A stretch of DNA of 19,241 nt from Methanobacteriota archaeon (GTDB lineage Archaea > Thermoplasmatota > Thermoplasmata > RBG-16-68-12): NCBI GenBank assembly GCA_005878325.1, contig VBMR01000160.1:1-19241 (forward strand). The letters run 5' to 3'. The notes under the pieces are model-generated. The model searched no databases, was not told the origin of the DNA, and was given only the letters and a program-made list of their open reading frames with translations. Each line of letters begins with the position of its first letter. Position 1 is the stretch's first letter. Shown here one piece after another: positions 1 through 7,282 of the stretch. The position numbers and the translations under genes are program-made.

Positions 1-31
1 CCTCGCGGAATCGAGAACGGCTACCTCGCGG

Positions 32-1300
32 TCAGTCCCACGCGATCCTGTCGGTCGTGTAGAACCAGGTTCCGACCTCCGTGAACGCGTAGGTTGAGAC
101 GCCGAGCGTGGCGTGCCACACCCGATAATCCGCGGCCGCAAAGTCCCCGTATTGGTCGAAGATCTTGTGCCCGCTCGCCCCGATATATTGCTGCCCCACG
201 AGGGGGATCATTGCGCGGATCGCCTCCCCATCGTATTTCCCGGCGCGCAGGACTGCGAGCATCGCAATCCATGCCGCGTCGTACGCGTAGTATGCGTAGG
301 GCGAAGGGTCCCGTCCGTACTTCGCCTTGTAGGCGGCTTCGAAAGCAACGACCACGGGGTTCTTCGCCGCGGAGGCAAAGAAACCGGTCAGGTTCCGGGC
401 CACGAGGAAGTCACCGATCGCGGTCGGAGCGGTCGGCGGGAGGAACGCGCTCCGCCTGAGGGTCTCGGAGCCGAACCACCGGACGCTGCTCAAGGTCGCA
501 TCCTGGCGCGCACGATCCAAGATGTCCAGGCCATCTGACTCGAATGCGATGATGAGGACGGCGGTCTGAGCGTCCGCGCCATAACCGGCGACTGCGGTGC
601 TAAGGGCCGTGATCTCGTTGGCGTGGTTCGTGGCGAGGGGGTCATACATTACCTTCGTGACTTGTCCGTTGAACGGCGCGGCCTTGTACAGACTCTCCGT
701 GAGGTTCGCAATCCCGCGGCCGTAGTCGTCGTCTCGTGAAATCACGCCGATCTTTGTGATCCCTGCCGTCGCGAAGAGTCGGCAGAGGGCCCGGGCCTGG
801 AAGGCGTCGTTTGGCGCGGCTCGGAAGGAATAATCGTCCACCGCCAGTTGTGGCGCGGTGGAGGATGGGCTAATCGAAACGACCTTGTTCGCGTTCGCGA
901 GGGGCATGATAGCGTTCACCTCGCTACTCGAAAGCGGTCCCACGATCACCTTGACCCCCGCGGCGACGAGGGCATTGAATGAGTTGGTCGCCCCACCCGG
1001 TGTACCGCCCGAATCCTCGTGAATTCGCTGGAATTGGATGGGCGACCCCGCGGCCACAAGTTGATCGTTCATCTGGTCAACCGCGAGGAACGCACCGTCC
1101 CTGCGCAATGGACCATCCGTCGCATACGAACCGCTAATCGCAATCTCGATCCCGATTGGGTAGGTGATTGCTCCCGTGGTGCCGCGGGGCAGGGTCGCGA
1201 CGTAGGCGAGTCCGCCCCCGAAGACGATCGTGAGGACGAGGAATATCGCCGTCAGTATCCTCCACTTGTCCATTTTCCCCCCAGGAATTGGCGCTGCCAT
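32..1300 (-). CDS. Branched-chain amino acid-type ABC transporter substrate-binding protein (LivJ/K-like)
   Basis: Extracytoplasmic ligand-binding protein of the Leu/Ile/Val (Peripla_BP_6) family, about 422 residues. It probably captures an amino acid or amide and delivers it to the LivH/LivM permease encoded upstream. A single hydrophobic segment near the N-terminus (ILTAIFLVLTIVFGGGLAYV) can act as signal or membrane anchor, and no lipobox cysteine is seen. The family pattern follows: PIGIEIAISGSYA, then KVIVGPLSSSEVNAI, then a central KIGVISRDDDYGRG and a C-terminal YAYYAYDAAWIAM stretch. The ATG at 1300 is chosen because a TTAA box (1325-1328) is centred 26.5 nt upstream, as expected for a leaderless mRNA. 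An ATG at 1273, preceded by six Gs, is a good alternative. The ligand cannot be told from sequence. The ATPase genes livG/livF are not in the window and may lie beyond the left edge. Confidence 0.9.
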   Translation of the reverse strand: MAAPIPGGKMDKWRILTAIFLVLTIVFGGGLAYVATLPRGTTGAITYPIGIEIAISGSYATDGPLRRDGAFLAVDQMNDQLVAAGSPIQFQRIHEDSGGTPGGATNSFNALVAAGVKVIVGPLSSSEVNAIMPLANANKVVSISPSSTAPQLAVDDYSFRAAPNDAFQARALCRLFATAGITKIGVISRDDDYGRGIANLTESLYKAAPFNGQVTKVMYDPLATNHANEITALSTAVAGYGADAQTAVLIIAFESDGLDILDRARQDATLSSVRWFGSETLRRSAFLPPTAPTAIGDFLVARNLTGFFASAAKNPVVVAFEAAYKAKYGRDPSPYAYYAYDAAWIAMLAVLRAGKYDGEAIRAMIPLVGQQYIGASGHKIFDQYGDFAAADYRVWHATLGVSTYAFTEVGTWFYTTDRIAWD

Positions 1301-2294
1301 GCCGGGGAATCGGGGGCAGGGACCTTAACCTTACGCAATGGCGGGCGCGGCCGAACGCGGCCGTCGTCACGCGGCGCGGGTTGCCCCTCCATGCACCTGA
1401 CGCTTTACGGGGTGTCGGAGCTCTCAGGCGTCGATTTCGACGGCGTTGCATCAGCAGCCGCGACCGCCAAGGCGGGCGTTCGTACGGGGGTCTCGGGGAG
1501 CAGGCCTTCCGGTCCATGACGGTCATTGCAATCGCGCCGACCAAAGCGCCGCGGTGGTTCGCCGCCCCACCCAGGAGGACCATCGCCACGACGAGGAACG
1601 TCGTCTGCGGGACGAAGTCATCTGCCGCGACCGTCTGGTACCAGAAGGCCCAGAGGACCCCAGCGATGGCAGCGATCCCACTCCCGACGGCGAGCACCAA
1701 GGCTTTGACCTGAGGGGCCCGCTTCCCCAGGACGTTCGAGACGAGTTCATCGTCCCGTACCGACTTCAGGACGCGTCCGAACGGCGTGTTCGAGAGACGC
1801 TGCACAAGCAGGAAGACTACGAGGGCGAGGGCAAGGGCGACCAGCGAGAACGCCACCCGGCCCGTTCGGTCCCCCAGGAAGACGAACGGATTGGGAACTC
1901 CGCCGGTCCCGATGTTCCCGCCTGCGATCGGTTGATACGTGCGGACGAAGACGCGACCGACCTCCCCGACCGCGATGAGGACGATCGCAAGGAAGTCTCC
2001 CCGGAGCCGCAGGGCCGGATACGATGCGAGCACTCCGAACGCCGCTCCGGCGAGCGTGGCGAGGACGAGGATGACCGCGAACAGGCCCAGAATTGCTCCG
2101 GGATTCGCGGCCGCGTACAGGAGGCGGGCGTTCGCGGCGCGGGCCGTGAACAAGTCCTCCCCGTACCCGGTCAGGGCCGCAATCGTATGGGCCACAACGG
2201 CGCCCGCCACGTAAGCCCCGATGGAGAGGAAGAAGACTTTCCCCAGGTTCGGCTGACCCGTGTACCCGTATTCAAGGTTGAAGCTGAGGGCCAA
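1134..2294 (-). CDS. livM: LivM-type branched-chain amino acid ABC permease, frame disrupted at both ends
   Basis: Inner-membrane permease subunit paired with LivH. Hallmarks include GYTGQPNLGKVFFLSIGAY, the ALRLRGDFLAIVLIAVGEV segment, the EAA-like loop SNTPFGRVLKSVRDDELVS, and VVAMVLLGGAANHRGALVGA. The open frame starts only at a TTG (2294), inside the first expected membrane helix. The natural start seems to be a GTG at 2362 overlapping the livH stop (GTGA). Adding one base to the T-tract at 2338-2341 would join that GTG cleanly to the helix (FFLYTSIATLFGIYAILA). At the 3' end homology stops after AIAMTVM. The family's terminal GPEGLLPE motif then appears in another frame (about 1515) and ends at a TAA at 1405-1407. 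The residues usually lying between these motifs, including the last helix, are missing. The remainder of the called frame down to 1134 is read-through into the next gene. It is either a pseudogene or an assembly error. Confidence 0.75.
   Translation of the reverse strand: MALSFNLEYGYTGQPNLGKVFFLSIGAYVAGAVVAHTIAALTGYGEDLFTARAANARLLYAAANPGAILGLFAVILVLATLAGAAFGVLASYPALRLRGDFLAIVLIAVGEVGRVFVRTYQPIAGGNIGTGGVPNPFVFLGDRTGRVAFSLVALALALVVFLLVQRLSNTPFGRVLKSVRDDELVSNVLGKRAPQVKALVLAVGSGIAAIAGVLWAFWYQTVAADDFVPQTTFLVVAMVLLGGAANHRGALVGAIAMTVMDRKACSPRPPYERPPWRSRLLMQRRRNRRLRAPTPRKASGAWRGNPRRVTTAAFGRARHCVRLRSLPPIPRHGSANSWGENGQVEDTDGDIPRPHDRLRGRTRLRRDPAPRHHGSNHLPNRDRDCD
1321..1332 (-). promoter_or_regulatory. 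TATA-like promoter element of the binding-protein gene
   Basis: On the minus strand the sequence reads AAGGTTAAGGTC, with the TTAA core at 1325-1328 centred 26.5 nt before the ATG at 1300. This is the normal spacing for an archaeal TATA box and a leaderless transcript. It suggests the binding protein has its own promoter, located after the likely true end of livM at 1405. Confidence 0.5.
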
Positions 2295-2358
2295 GATCGC
2301 GTAGATCCCGAAGAGGGTCGCGATGGAGGTGTACAGGAAAAGGAGATCCGCCGCGGGC

Positions 2359-3354
2359 TCACCCCCTCAATGAACCGATGCGCTTCGCCCACGCCCGGAT
2401 CCCTCTCAAGCTCTCTCGCATCCGTCGCGGGACCTGGCGAAGGCCCTCGATCGTGTCCTTCCAGGTAAGGCCCGCGAATCCGGTCGGACGAATCAAGAAC
2501 ACAATGACGATGATGACCAGGGCGATCATCGGCTTGTACGCCGTATCCACACCGTACGCACCATGGAGGATGGTGGTTCCGAAGTTCTCCGCGGCGCCAA
2601 CGATGTAACCACCCGCGATCGTCCCGGCCACGCTCACGAAGCCGCCGAGGATCGAGGACGCGAAAGTCCAGAGGAGGGCCCGCCATCCCGTCTCCGGATC
2701 CGTGGGGGCGTAGACGGACCAGAAGGCGCCCGCGATCCCCGCGAACCCGCCGGCCAGGATCCACGTCACCCTTCGGATCTGGTCCGTGCGGATCCCGGAG
2801 GCGCGAGCCAAATCGAAGTTCGAGGCCATGGCCCGCATTCCCTTGCCGATTCGAGTCCGGGTGAATAGCAGATGAAGCGAAATGACCGAGGCTGCGGTCG
2901 CGGCCGGGACCCAGAGGTGAAGGGTCGTCAGGTTGGCGCCGGGACCGAAGCCGATGAGCGTGTCCGCGAGGAGGTTGGACTTCACGCTCAGAATGTTGTA
3001 CAGGTTCGCGAAGATTGCGATCACATAGCGAATGATGAGGCCCACGCCGATCGAGGCGACCAGGAGGTGAAGCGAAGTCGCGCCTCGTTTGAACAGCGGC
3101 TTGAAGGCGAGTTCGTCCGCCGCGAGCGCAATGAGTGCGGAGGCGACGAACGCGAGCAGAAGGGCCTCGCCGAGGCCTCGGCCCCAGCCATTCACCGCGA
3201 CGACGCCCGCGTAGCTGCCCACGGTGACGAGCTCCGCGTGGGCGAAGTTCGGGATCCGCGTGACCTTGTACGTGATCGTGAGGCCGAGGGCCATCATCGT
3301 GTACAGAGACCCGAGGACGATGGAATCGAGGAGCGGCGCGGCGAGGTCGACCAT
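2359..3354 (-). CDS. livH: LivH-type branched-chain amino acid ABC permease
   Basis: Integral membrane subunit of a branched-chain amino acid-type importer, 331 residues from the chosen start. It begins MVDLAAPLLDSIVLGSLYTM, typical of LivH. It carries the N-terminal signature ALGLTITYKVTRIPNFAHAE, the cytoplasmic coupling loop TRIGKGMRAMASNFDLARASG, and the late GGFVSVAGTIAGGYIVGAAE region. About eight membrane helices are apparent. The ATG at 3354 is preferred over the upstream GTG (3378) because an ATAATA box (3383-3388) is centred about 31 nt upstream and the GTG would add a non-family tail. The livM start overlaps its stop. The frame appears intact, unlike livM. It should act with LivM and the binding protein; the substrate is unproven. 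Confidence 0.93.
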   Translation of the reverse strand: MVDLAAPLLDSIVLGSLYTMMALGLTITYKVTRIPNFAHAELVTVGSYAGVVAVNGWGRGLGEALLLAFVASALIALAADELAFKPLFKRGATSLHLLVASIGVGLIIRYVIAIFANLYNILSVKSNLLADTLIGFGPGANLTTLHLWVPAATAASVISLHLLFTRTRIGKGMRAMASNFDLARASGIRTDQIRRVTWILAGGFAGIAGAFWSVYAPTDPETGWRALLWTFASSILGGFVSVAGTIAGGYIVGAAENFGTTILHGAYGVDTAYKPMIALVIIVIVFLIRPTGFAGLTWKDTIEGLRQVPRRMRESLRGIRAWAKRIGSLRG

Positions 3355-3380
3355 CGCGGCGCCAGGGGAGAGGCGCACAG

Positions 3381-3390
3381 CCTATTATGC
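3381..3390 (-). promoter_or_regulatory. TATA-like promoter element of livH
   Basis: The minus strand reads GCATAATAGG, with the ATAATA core at 3383-3388 centred about 31 nt before the livH ATG at 3354. It is the best TATA candidate in the livH/VOC divergent spacer and supports the shorter livH start. Confidence 0.45.
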
Positions 3391-3414
3391 CGTTCCCCGC
3401 GGAGGGCGCCGCGC

Positions 3415-3422
3415 TTTCTTAT
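3415..3422 (+). promoter_or_regulatory. TATA-like promoter element of the VOC gene
   Basis: TTTCTTAT is centred 27.5 nt before the ATG at 3446, and no Shine-Dalgarno sequence lies between them. The arrangement fits a leaderless transcript and decides the start of this gene against a longer in-frame extension reaching back into livH. Confidence 0.45.
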
Positions 3423-3445
3423 CCCGGGTCCCGATCCCTCCCGCC

Positions 3446-3787
3446 ATGCTGACGTTCGAGACGGTCGCGGTCGTCGTCCGGGATGAGAAGAAAGCAATGA
3501 AATTCTGGAAGGACAAGATCGGCCTCCGGGTCGTAACGTCATGGCCTCACTGGGTTACCGTCGCCCCTCGGGGGTCCAACGTGCGGCTCCACCTGTGCCC
3601 TGATTCCCGGCCGGAGAAAGGAAACACGGGCTTCCTGTTCTCGACGAAGGACATCGTGCGGGAGGAGAAGAGGCTCCGAAGCAATGGCGTGAAGATCACC
3701 CAGCCAATCAAGAAGGAGGACTGGGGCACGATTTTTTGGTTCGCGGACCCCGACGGAAACGAGTTCCAGGTCATTCAGGACGAGTAG
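3446..3787 (+). CDS. VOC (glyoxalase/bleomycin-resistance/dioxygenase fold) small protein
   Basis: A 113-residue single-domain protein of the vicinal oxygen chelate superfamily. It opens with the usual beta strand and helix (FETVAVVVRDEKKAMKFWKD, then IGLRVV) and closes with the diagnostic FADPDGNEFQVIQ, in which E106 is at the usual final metal-ligand position. The first metal-ligand position, often His, appears replaced (FETVAV). H49 in VRLHLCP may contribute. Such proteins include glyoxalase I, epimerases and resistance proteins; the actual reaction cannot be inferred. The gene is transcribed divergently from livH, 92 nt away, with its own TATA-like element, and appears to be monocistronic. 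A longer frame from 3224 exists but lies antisense to livH and lacks family similarity. Confidence 0.85.
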   Translation: MLTFETVAVVVRDEKKAMKFWKDKIGLRVVTSWPHWVTVAPRGSNVRLHLCPDSRPEKGNTGFLFSTKDIVREEKRLRSNGVKITQPIKKEDWGTIFWFADPDGNEFQVIQDE

Positions 3788-3843
3788 AGATAAGGAAAAG
3801 GCCGCGGCCTACTCAATTCCGCCGTCATTCCGCGGCATGGCAC

Positions 3844-4641
3844 TCAGGGGCTCTCAGACGTGGCCACATCACGCCCTCGGCTCCGGGGAACCGACGCGTG
3901 GCCCACTTCCGCCACCGCCAATTCGCCCGGCGCTCGCATCGCGTACGCCTCCAGGTAGGGCCTGAGGTTTTGTAGGATCCGGGCCTCCGCCTTCCGAAGG
4001 TGCTCGCTGAACGTCGATGCGGAAAGTCCCGCCCCATCCGCGAGGCGTCGGATATCCGTCTCGCTGGGTACAGAATAATACCCATGCCGAAGGCCGGAGA
4101 GCAAGGCGGACGACTGACGTTCCGTGAGGCCCGTGAATACGTCCGACGCGGGCATGAGCATCATCTGCTCCGTCTCGAGGTTCTCGATGGGACGCAGGGA
4201 CCCGAGCCGCAGCTCGCCAATCTTGCGGATCTCCGCGAACATCTCCCGGATGGACCGATCGCTCCATGCGATGACCCTCCACGACTCCCAGCCGTCCCGG
4301 TACACAATTGGCGGGATGTCCCAGACGCCGACGGAAGAGAGGATCGCGCTGATCGTGGTCCCTTCTCCGGACCACGCGTGGCACGCCTCCTCCGTCACGA
4401 GGACCATCCCCTCCGCGGTCGAGTACATGTGGCGCCCGCCGAACTGAGACACGACCGCCTCCCGGAAGGCTTGCAGTTGGAGGTCCGGCCCGGTCGCCTG
4501 GAAGATCTCTCGATGACTCATGGACCACTGCATGATCCGCAGGTCCGGAAGCTTTCGAGAGAGATTGCCCACCGAGCAATCGTGTCGCACCTCCATGGAC
4601 GCCGCGTACAACCCCCGGTCGGTCGATTCGGAAACGGCCAT
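3844..4641 (-). CDS. HTH_10 (bacterio-opsin activator-type) transcriptional regulator
   Basis: Probable DNA-binding regulator of 265 residues, in a family found mainly in archaea. The C-terminal part (about residues 172-225) has the HTH_10 pattern: LTERQSSALLSGLRHGYYSV, then SETDIRRLADGAGLSASTFS and EHLRKAEARIL. This matches the 'LT.RQ..aL..A...GYY..PR....eiA..lg.s.st..eHLRkae' family layout. The N-terminal 170 residues look like the poorly conserved sensory region of this family; the MEVRHDCSVGNLS stretch at residue 16 resembles the usual family N-terminus, so the ATG at 4596 is a possible alternative start. On the minus strand a GTTAAG element near 4672-4677 lies about 33 nt before the ATG at 4641. 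It sits downstream of the amidohydrolase on the same strand, 105 nt away. Its targets are unknown. Confidence 0.88.
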   Translation of the reverse strand: MAVSESTDRGLYAASMEVRHDCSVGNLSRKLPDLRIMQWSMSHREIFQATGPDLQLQAFREAVVSQFGGRHMYSTAEGMVLVTEEACHAWSGEGTTISAILSSVGVWDIPPIVYRDGWESWRVIAWSDRSIREMFAEIRKIGELRLGSLRPIENLETEQMMLMPASDVFTGLTERQSSALLSGLRHGYYSVPSETDIRRLADGAGLSASTFSEHLRKAEARILQNLRPYLEAYAMRAPGELAVAEVGHASVPRSRGRDVATSESP

Positions 4642-4746
4642 GACGATCGCGGGGCCAGCGTGATGCGGCGGCTTAACGGTTGGGCCGTTTCACAACGGCT
4701 GCTTTGCGGAACGACTGTGAATCCGGTCCCCCGCGTTGCGGACCGA

Positions 4747-5973
4747 TCAGGATTCGGACGGGCTCGAATCCTCCAGCCATGCCACCCGCCACACTCTCCA
4801 GAGGGCGGTGGGGTCCGTCAGGGGGTCCCCGTGGACGAGGAAGAAATCCGCGGGACCTCCCTCGACGATGCAACCGGCCTCGACCTGACCGAGGAGTTCG
4901 CCGCCCCGAACGGTCGCGGACGCGAGGGCCTCCCAAGGCTCGAGACCCGCTTCCACGAGCGACTCGACCTCCCATGCGAGGTGGTTGGCCCGCAAGGATC
5001 CTCCACCGAAATCGGTCCCAGCGGCGATCCGGACCCCGGCTCGATGCGCCAATTGTACGGACTCGATGGCCCTCTCCTGCCTCCGCGCCGCGCGCTCCTT
5101 CCCTTCGTCGCCGGCAAACCGAGGCAGGGTCGTCGTCTGGGAGAAGGACCGCCACGATCGGAAGATCGCCAGCGTGCTGACGAGGAAGGTCCCCTGGCGC
5201 GCCATCTTCCAGGCTGCATCCGAATCGAGTTCGAAGCCGTGCTCGAGCGAATCGACCCCGGCGTCGATCCCCACGCGCGCCCCGACGAGGTAGCCGGAAT
5301 GGGCGGTGACCTTCGTCCCTCGGGCGTGGGCCATCTCGACCACGGCCCGGACGTCCTCCGTCGACCAGGGCGCCGCCTCCTCCTTTTTGGGACCGTCGAG
5401 GTAGAGCTTGAGGAAGTCCGCGCCCGCATCGAGCTGGACCTTCGCGGCGGACAGGAGGGCCGGGCCGTCATCCGCCTCGACCGGGAGGCCCGAAGGCAAG
5501 AGTCCACTGTGAGCGATCCAGGTTCCTGCGACTAGGAGCCTCGGTCGGGAGAGGTTCCCGCGCCATCGCTCTCGCACCCGGAGTGCGAGGGCCTGCTTCC
5601 GCCCATCCCGAGGATCTTCCGCGGCGGGCGAACCGACGTCCCGAGCCCACCGCACGCCCGCGCGTCCGAGCAGGTCGGCGTTGTGCTCCGCCACCTCGAG
5701 CAGGTCGTCAGGAGCGTCGAACCCGCGGTCGATCCAGTGCGAGCCTCCGGGAAGGGTCACGTGGCTGTGCGCATCCACCATCCCGGGGACAATCGTCGCT
5801 CCGCCCGCGTCGATGACGCGAACGTGCGCGGGGAGTTCGCCTTCGTCGGAGGTGTCGCGAATCCAGACGATGCGGCGACCGTCGACGAGGATACTCACGC
5901 CTTTTCGCAAGGTCGGTCCGGTCCCATCCGCGAGGGCCGCGTCTCGATACAACGTCGGCCCGGCGTCCGCCAT
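4747..5973 (-). CDS. Metal-dependent amidohydrolase (imidazolonepropionase/prolidase-like)
   Basis: A cytoplasmic TIM-barrel amidohydrolase of 408 residues, expected to hydrolyse an amide, cyclic amide or dipeptide using a binuclear metal site. All metal-site residues are visible: the HxH pair H69 and H71 in PGMVDAHSH, a likely carbamylated lysine K189 in DFLKLYLDG, H225 in VTAHSG, H245 in SLEHGFE, and D321 in AAGTDFGGG. The N- and C-terminal strands form the small beta-sandwich (ILVDGRRIVWI and GGPADFFLVHGDPL). The closest recalled pattern is the imidazolonepropionase-like/Xaa-Pro dipeptidase group, but substrate is not determined. The ATG at 5973 has a TTAA box centred 26.5 nt upstream, so it is probably leaderless. 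The gene is divergent from the MFS transporter and shares its promoter element, so uptake and hydrolysis of a common compound is plausible but inferred. Confidence 0.9.
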   Translation of the reverse strand: MADAGPTLYRDAALADGTGPTLRKGVSILVDGRRIVWIRDTSDEGELPAHVRVIDAGGATIVPGMVDAHSHVTLPGGSHWIDRGFDAPDDLLEVAEHNADLLGRAGVRWARDVGSPAAEDPRDGRKQALALRVRERWRGNLSRPRLLVAGTWIAHSGLLPSGLPVEADDGPALLSAAKVQLDAGADFLKLYLDGPKKEEAAPWSTEDVRAVVEMAHARGTKVTAHSGYLVGARVGIDAGVDSLEHGFELDSDAAWKMARQGTFLVSTLAIFRSWRSFSQTTTLPRFAGDEGKERAARRQERAIESVQLAHRAGVRIAAGTDFGGGSLRANHLAWEVESLVEAGLEPWEALASATVRGGELLGQVEAGCIVEGGPADFFLVHGDPLTDPTALWRVWRVAWLEDSSPSES

Positions 5974-5995
5974 CGAACCCGGGATGTACGGTCTC

Positions 5996-6003
5996 GCTTA
6001 AGC
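5996..6003. promoter_or_regulatory. Shared palindromic TATA-like element between divergent genes
   Basis: GCTTAAGC is a perfect 8-nt palindrome sitting almost exactly midway in the 49-nt gap between the amidohydrolase ATG (5973) and the MFS ATG (6023). Its centre is 26.5 nt from one start and 23.5 nt from the other. Because TTAA reads the same on both strands, one site could seat TBP for both leaderless transcripts. No other AT-rich stretch is present in the gap. Confidence 0.5.
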
Positions 6004-6022
6004 CCGAATCGACTCCCAATCG

Positions 6023-7255
6023 ATGTGTGTTTTCTGCACCGACGCGTTACCCGACGGAAGTCGGCCCATGGATCCGCGCCGCGAGGAAACTCATCCGAAG
6101 GCTCGCCTGATGCTCGCCCTCGCCTGGGTCGTGGGATTCACGATGTGGGGACTCCTTTTGGCAATCAACGCCCTCCTTCCGTCGATCCAAGCGGAGCTCG
6201 GGTTGAGCTTCACCGTCCGCTCGCTCGTCCTTGCGCTCCCGTTCCTCTCGCTCGCGGCGTTCGCGATCCCGGGCGGCTACCTCACAGACCGCTACGGAAT
6301 CCATCGGACCGTCACCCTGGGTGGGGTCATCGCCTCCGCGGGCGCGGGTCTGCGGGCGGTGCCGGGTCCGCCCGCCCTGTTGCTCGCGGCGGCCTCCCTC
6401 TTCGGTGTGGGCCTGGGGCTGGTCATCCCGAATCTCCCGAAGCTCGTGAGCACGCAGCACGGAGAAAGCCGGGGACTCGCCACGGGGATCTATTCCACCG
6501 GACTAATCGCCGGAAGCGTCCTCGGAGTCTACGCCACGGGCCCACTCGCAACGGCCCTCGGGGGTTGGCGAACCGCCCTCGTGGCATGGGCCTTCGGGGG
6601 CATCTTGGCGGTCGCGGCTTGGGCCTTCCTGCTCCCGAACGATTTGCCGGTGAGGTCCGGGCCGCGGCTCGAATACCGTGCGCTCCTGCGCCGCCGCGAA
6701 CTCTGGCTCCTGGCGGTGCTGTTCGCCGCCGGGAACGCGAGCTACTTCTTCCTCGTCGGAGCGTATTCGCAGATCCTGATCGTTCGAGGCCTTGGCCCCG
6801 ACGCGGCCACTGCGCAGCTCGCACTCCTCATCGCGGTCGGCGTCCCAGCCATCTTCTTGGCGCCGGTCCTGTCCGACCGGACCGGCATGCGCCGACTTTT
6901 CGTCGGAGGGCCGCACGCATTGATCGCAATCCTCCTATTCGCCCTCCCGATCGTCCCGATTGCCGCCGTCTCCGTCGTCTCGGTCGGCCTCGGCTTCGCG
7001 GAGATGGCCATCTTCGCCCTCGCCCTCCTCCTGCCCGTGGACTTCTTTCCGCCCGACGAAGTCGGTCGAGCGGGCGGTCTCGTGATCTCGATCGCGTACG
7101 TGGGCGCGCTCCTCGGTCCTCTCGGATCCGGGATCGCGGTCGACCTGTTCGGGACGTTCGACGCCGCCCTCCTCGCGTTCGCTTTCCTTTCCCTGGCCTC
7201 GATCGTGGCGGTGCTGTTGCTCCCTGAGACGGGCCGTCGCGGAAGGAGACCTTAA
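6023..7255 (+). CDS. Major facilitator superfamily transporter
   Basis: Polytopic membrane transporter of 410 residues with about 12 hydrophobic segments. MFS motif A is present after helix 2 as GGYLTDRYGIHR (residues 84-95), and a second, weaker copy (SDRTGMRR) follows in the second half. The GLVIPNLPKL region followed by RGLATGIYSTGLIAG recalls the CynX/NarK-like anion-porter branch, but substrate cannot be assigned. The N-terminus MCVFCTDALPDGS is unusual for an MFS protein. The ATG at 6023 is kept because the TTAA palindrome lies about 24 nt upstream; an ATG at 6068 is an alternative and would still include the first helix. It is divergent from the amidohydrolase. Its TAA stop lies inside a 14-nt palindrome that probably serves the next gene. 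Confidence 0.9.
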   Translation: MCVFCTDALPDGSRPMDPRREETHPKARLMLALAWVVGFTMWGLLLAINALLPSIQAELGLSFTVRSLVLALPFLSLAAFAIPGGYLTDRYGIHRTVTLGGVIASAGAGLRAVPGPPALLLAAASLFGVGLGLVIPNLPKLVSTQHGESRGLATGIYSTGLIAGSVLGVYATGPLATALGGWRTALVAWAFGGILAVAAWAFLLPNDLPVRSGPRLEYRALLRRRELWLLAVLFAAGNASYFFLVGAYSQILIVRGLGPDAATAQLALLIAVGVPAIFLAPVLSDRTGMRRLFVGGPHALIAILLFALPIVPIAAVSVVSVGLGFAEMAIFALALLLPVDFFPPDEVGRAGGLVISIAYVGALLGPLGSGIAVDLFGTFDAALLAFAFLSLASIVAVLLLPETGRRGRRP

Positions 7256-7260
7256 GGTCT
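7247..7260. promoter_or_regulatory. 14-nt perfect palindrome over the MFS stop, likely chaperonin promoter
   Basis: AGACCTTAAGGTCT is a perfect palindrome whose TTAA centre lies 29.5 nt before the chaperonin ATG at 7283. It also contains the MFS stop codon (7253-7255). It may be a TATA element embedded in a regulator-binding palindrome. No T-tract follows, so a terminator is less likely. Confidence 0.45.
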
Positions 7261-7282
7261 GGCGGACCGTGGCAGTCGGGGC

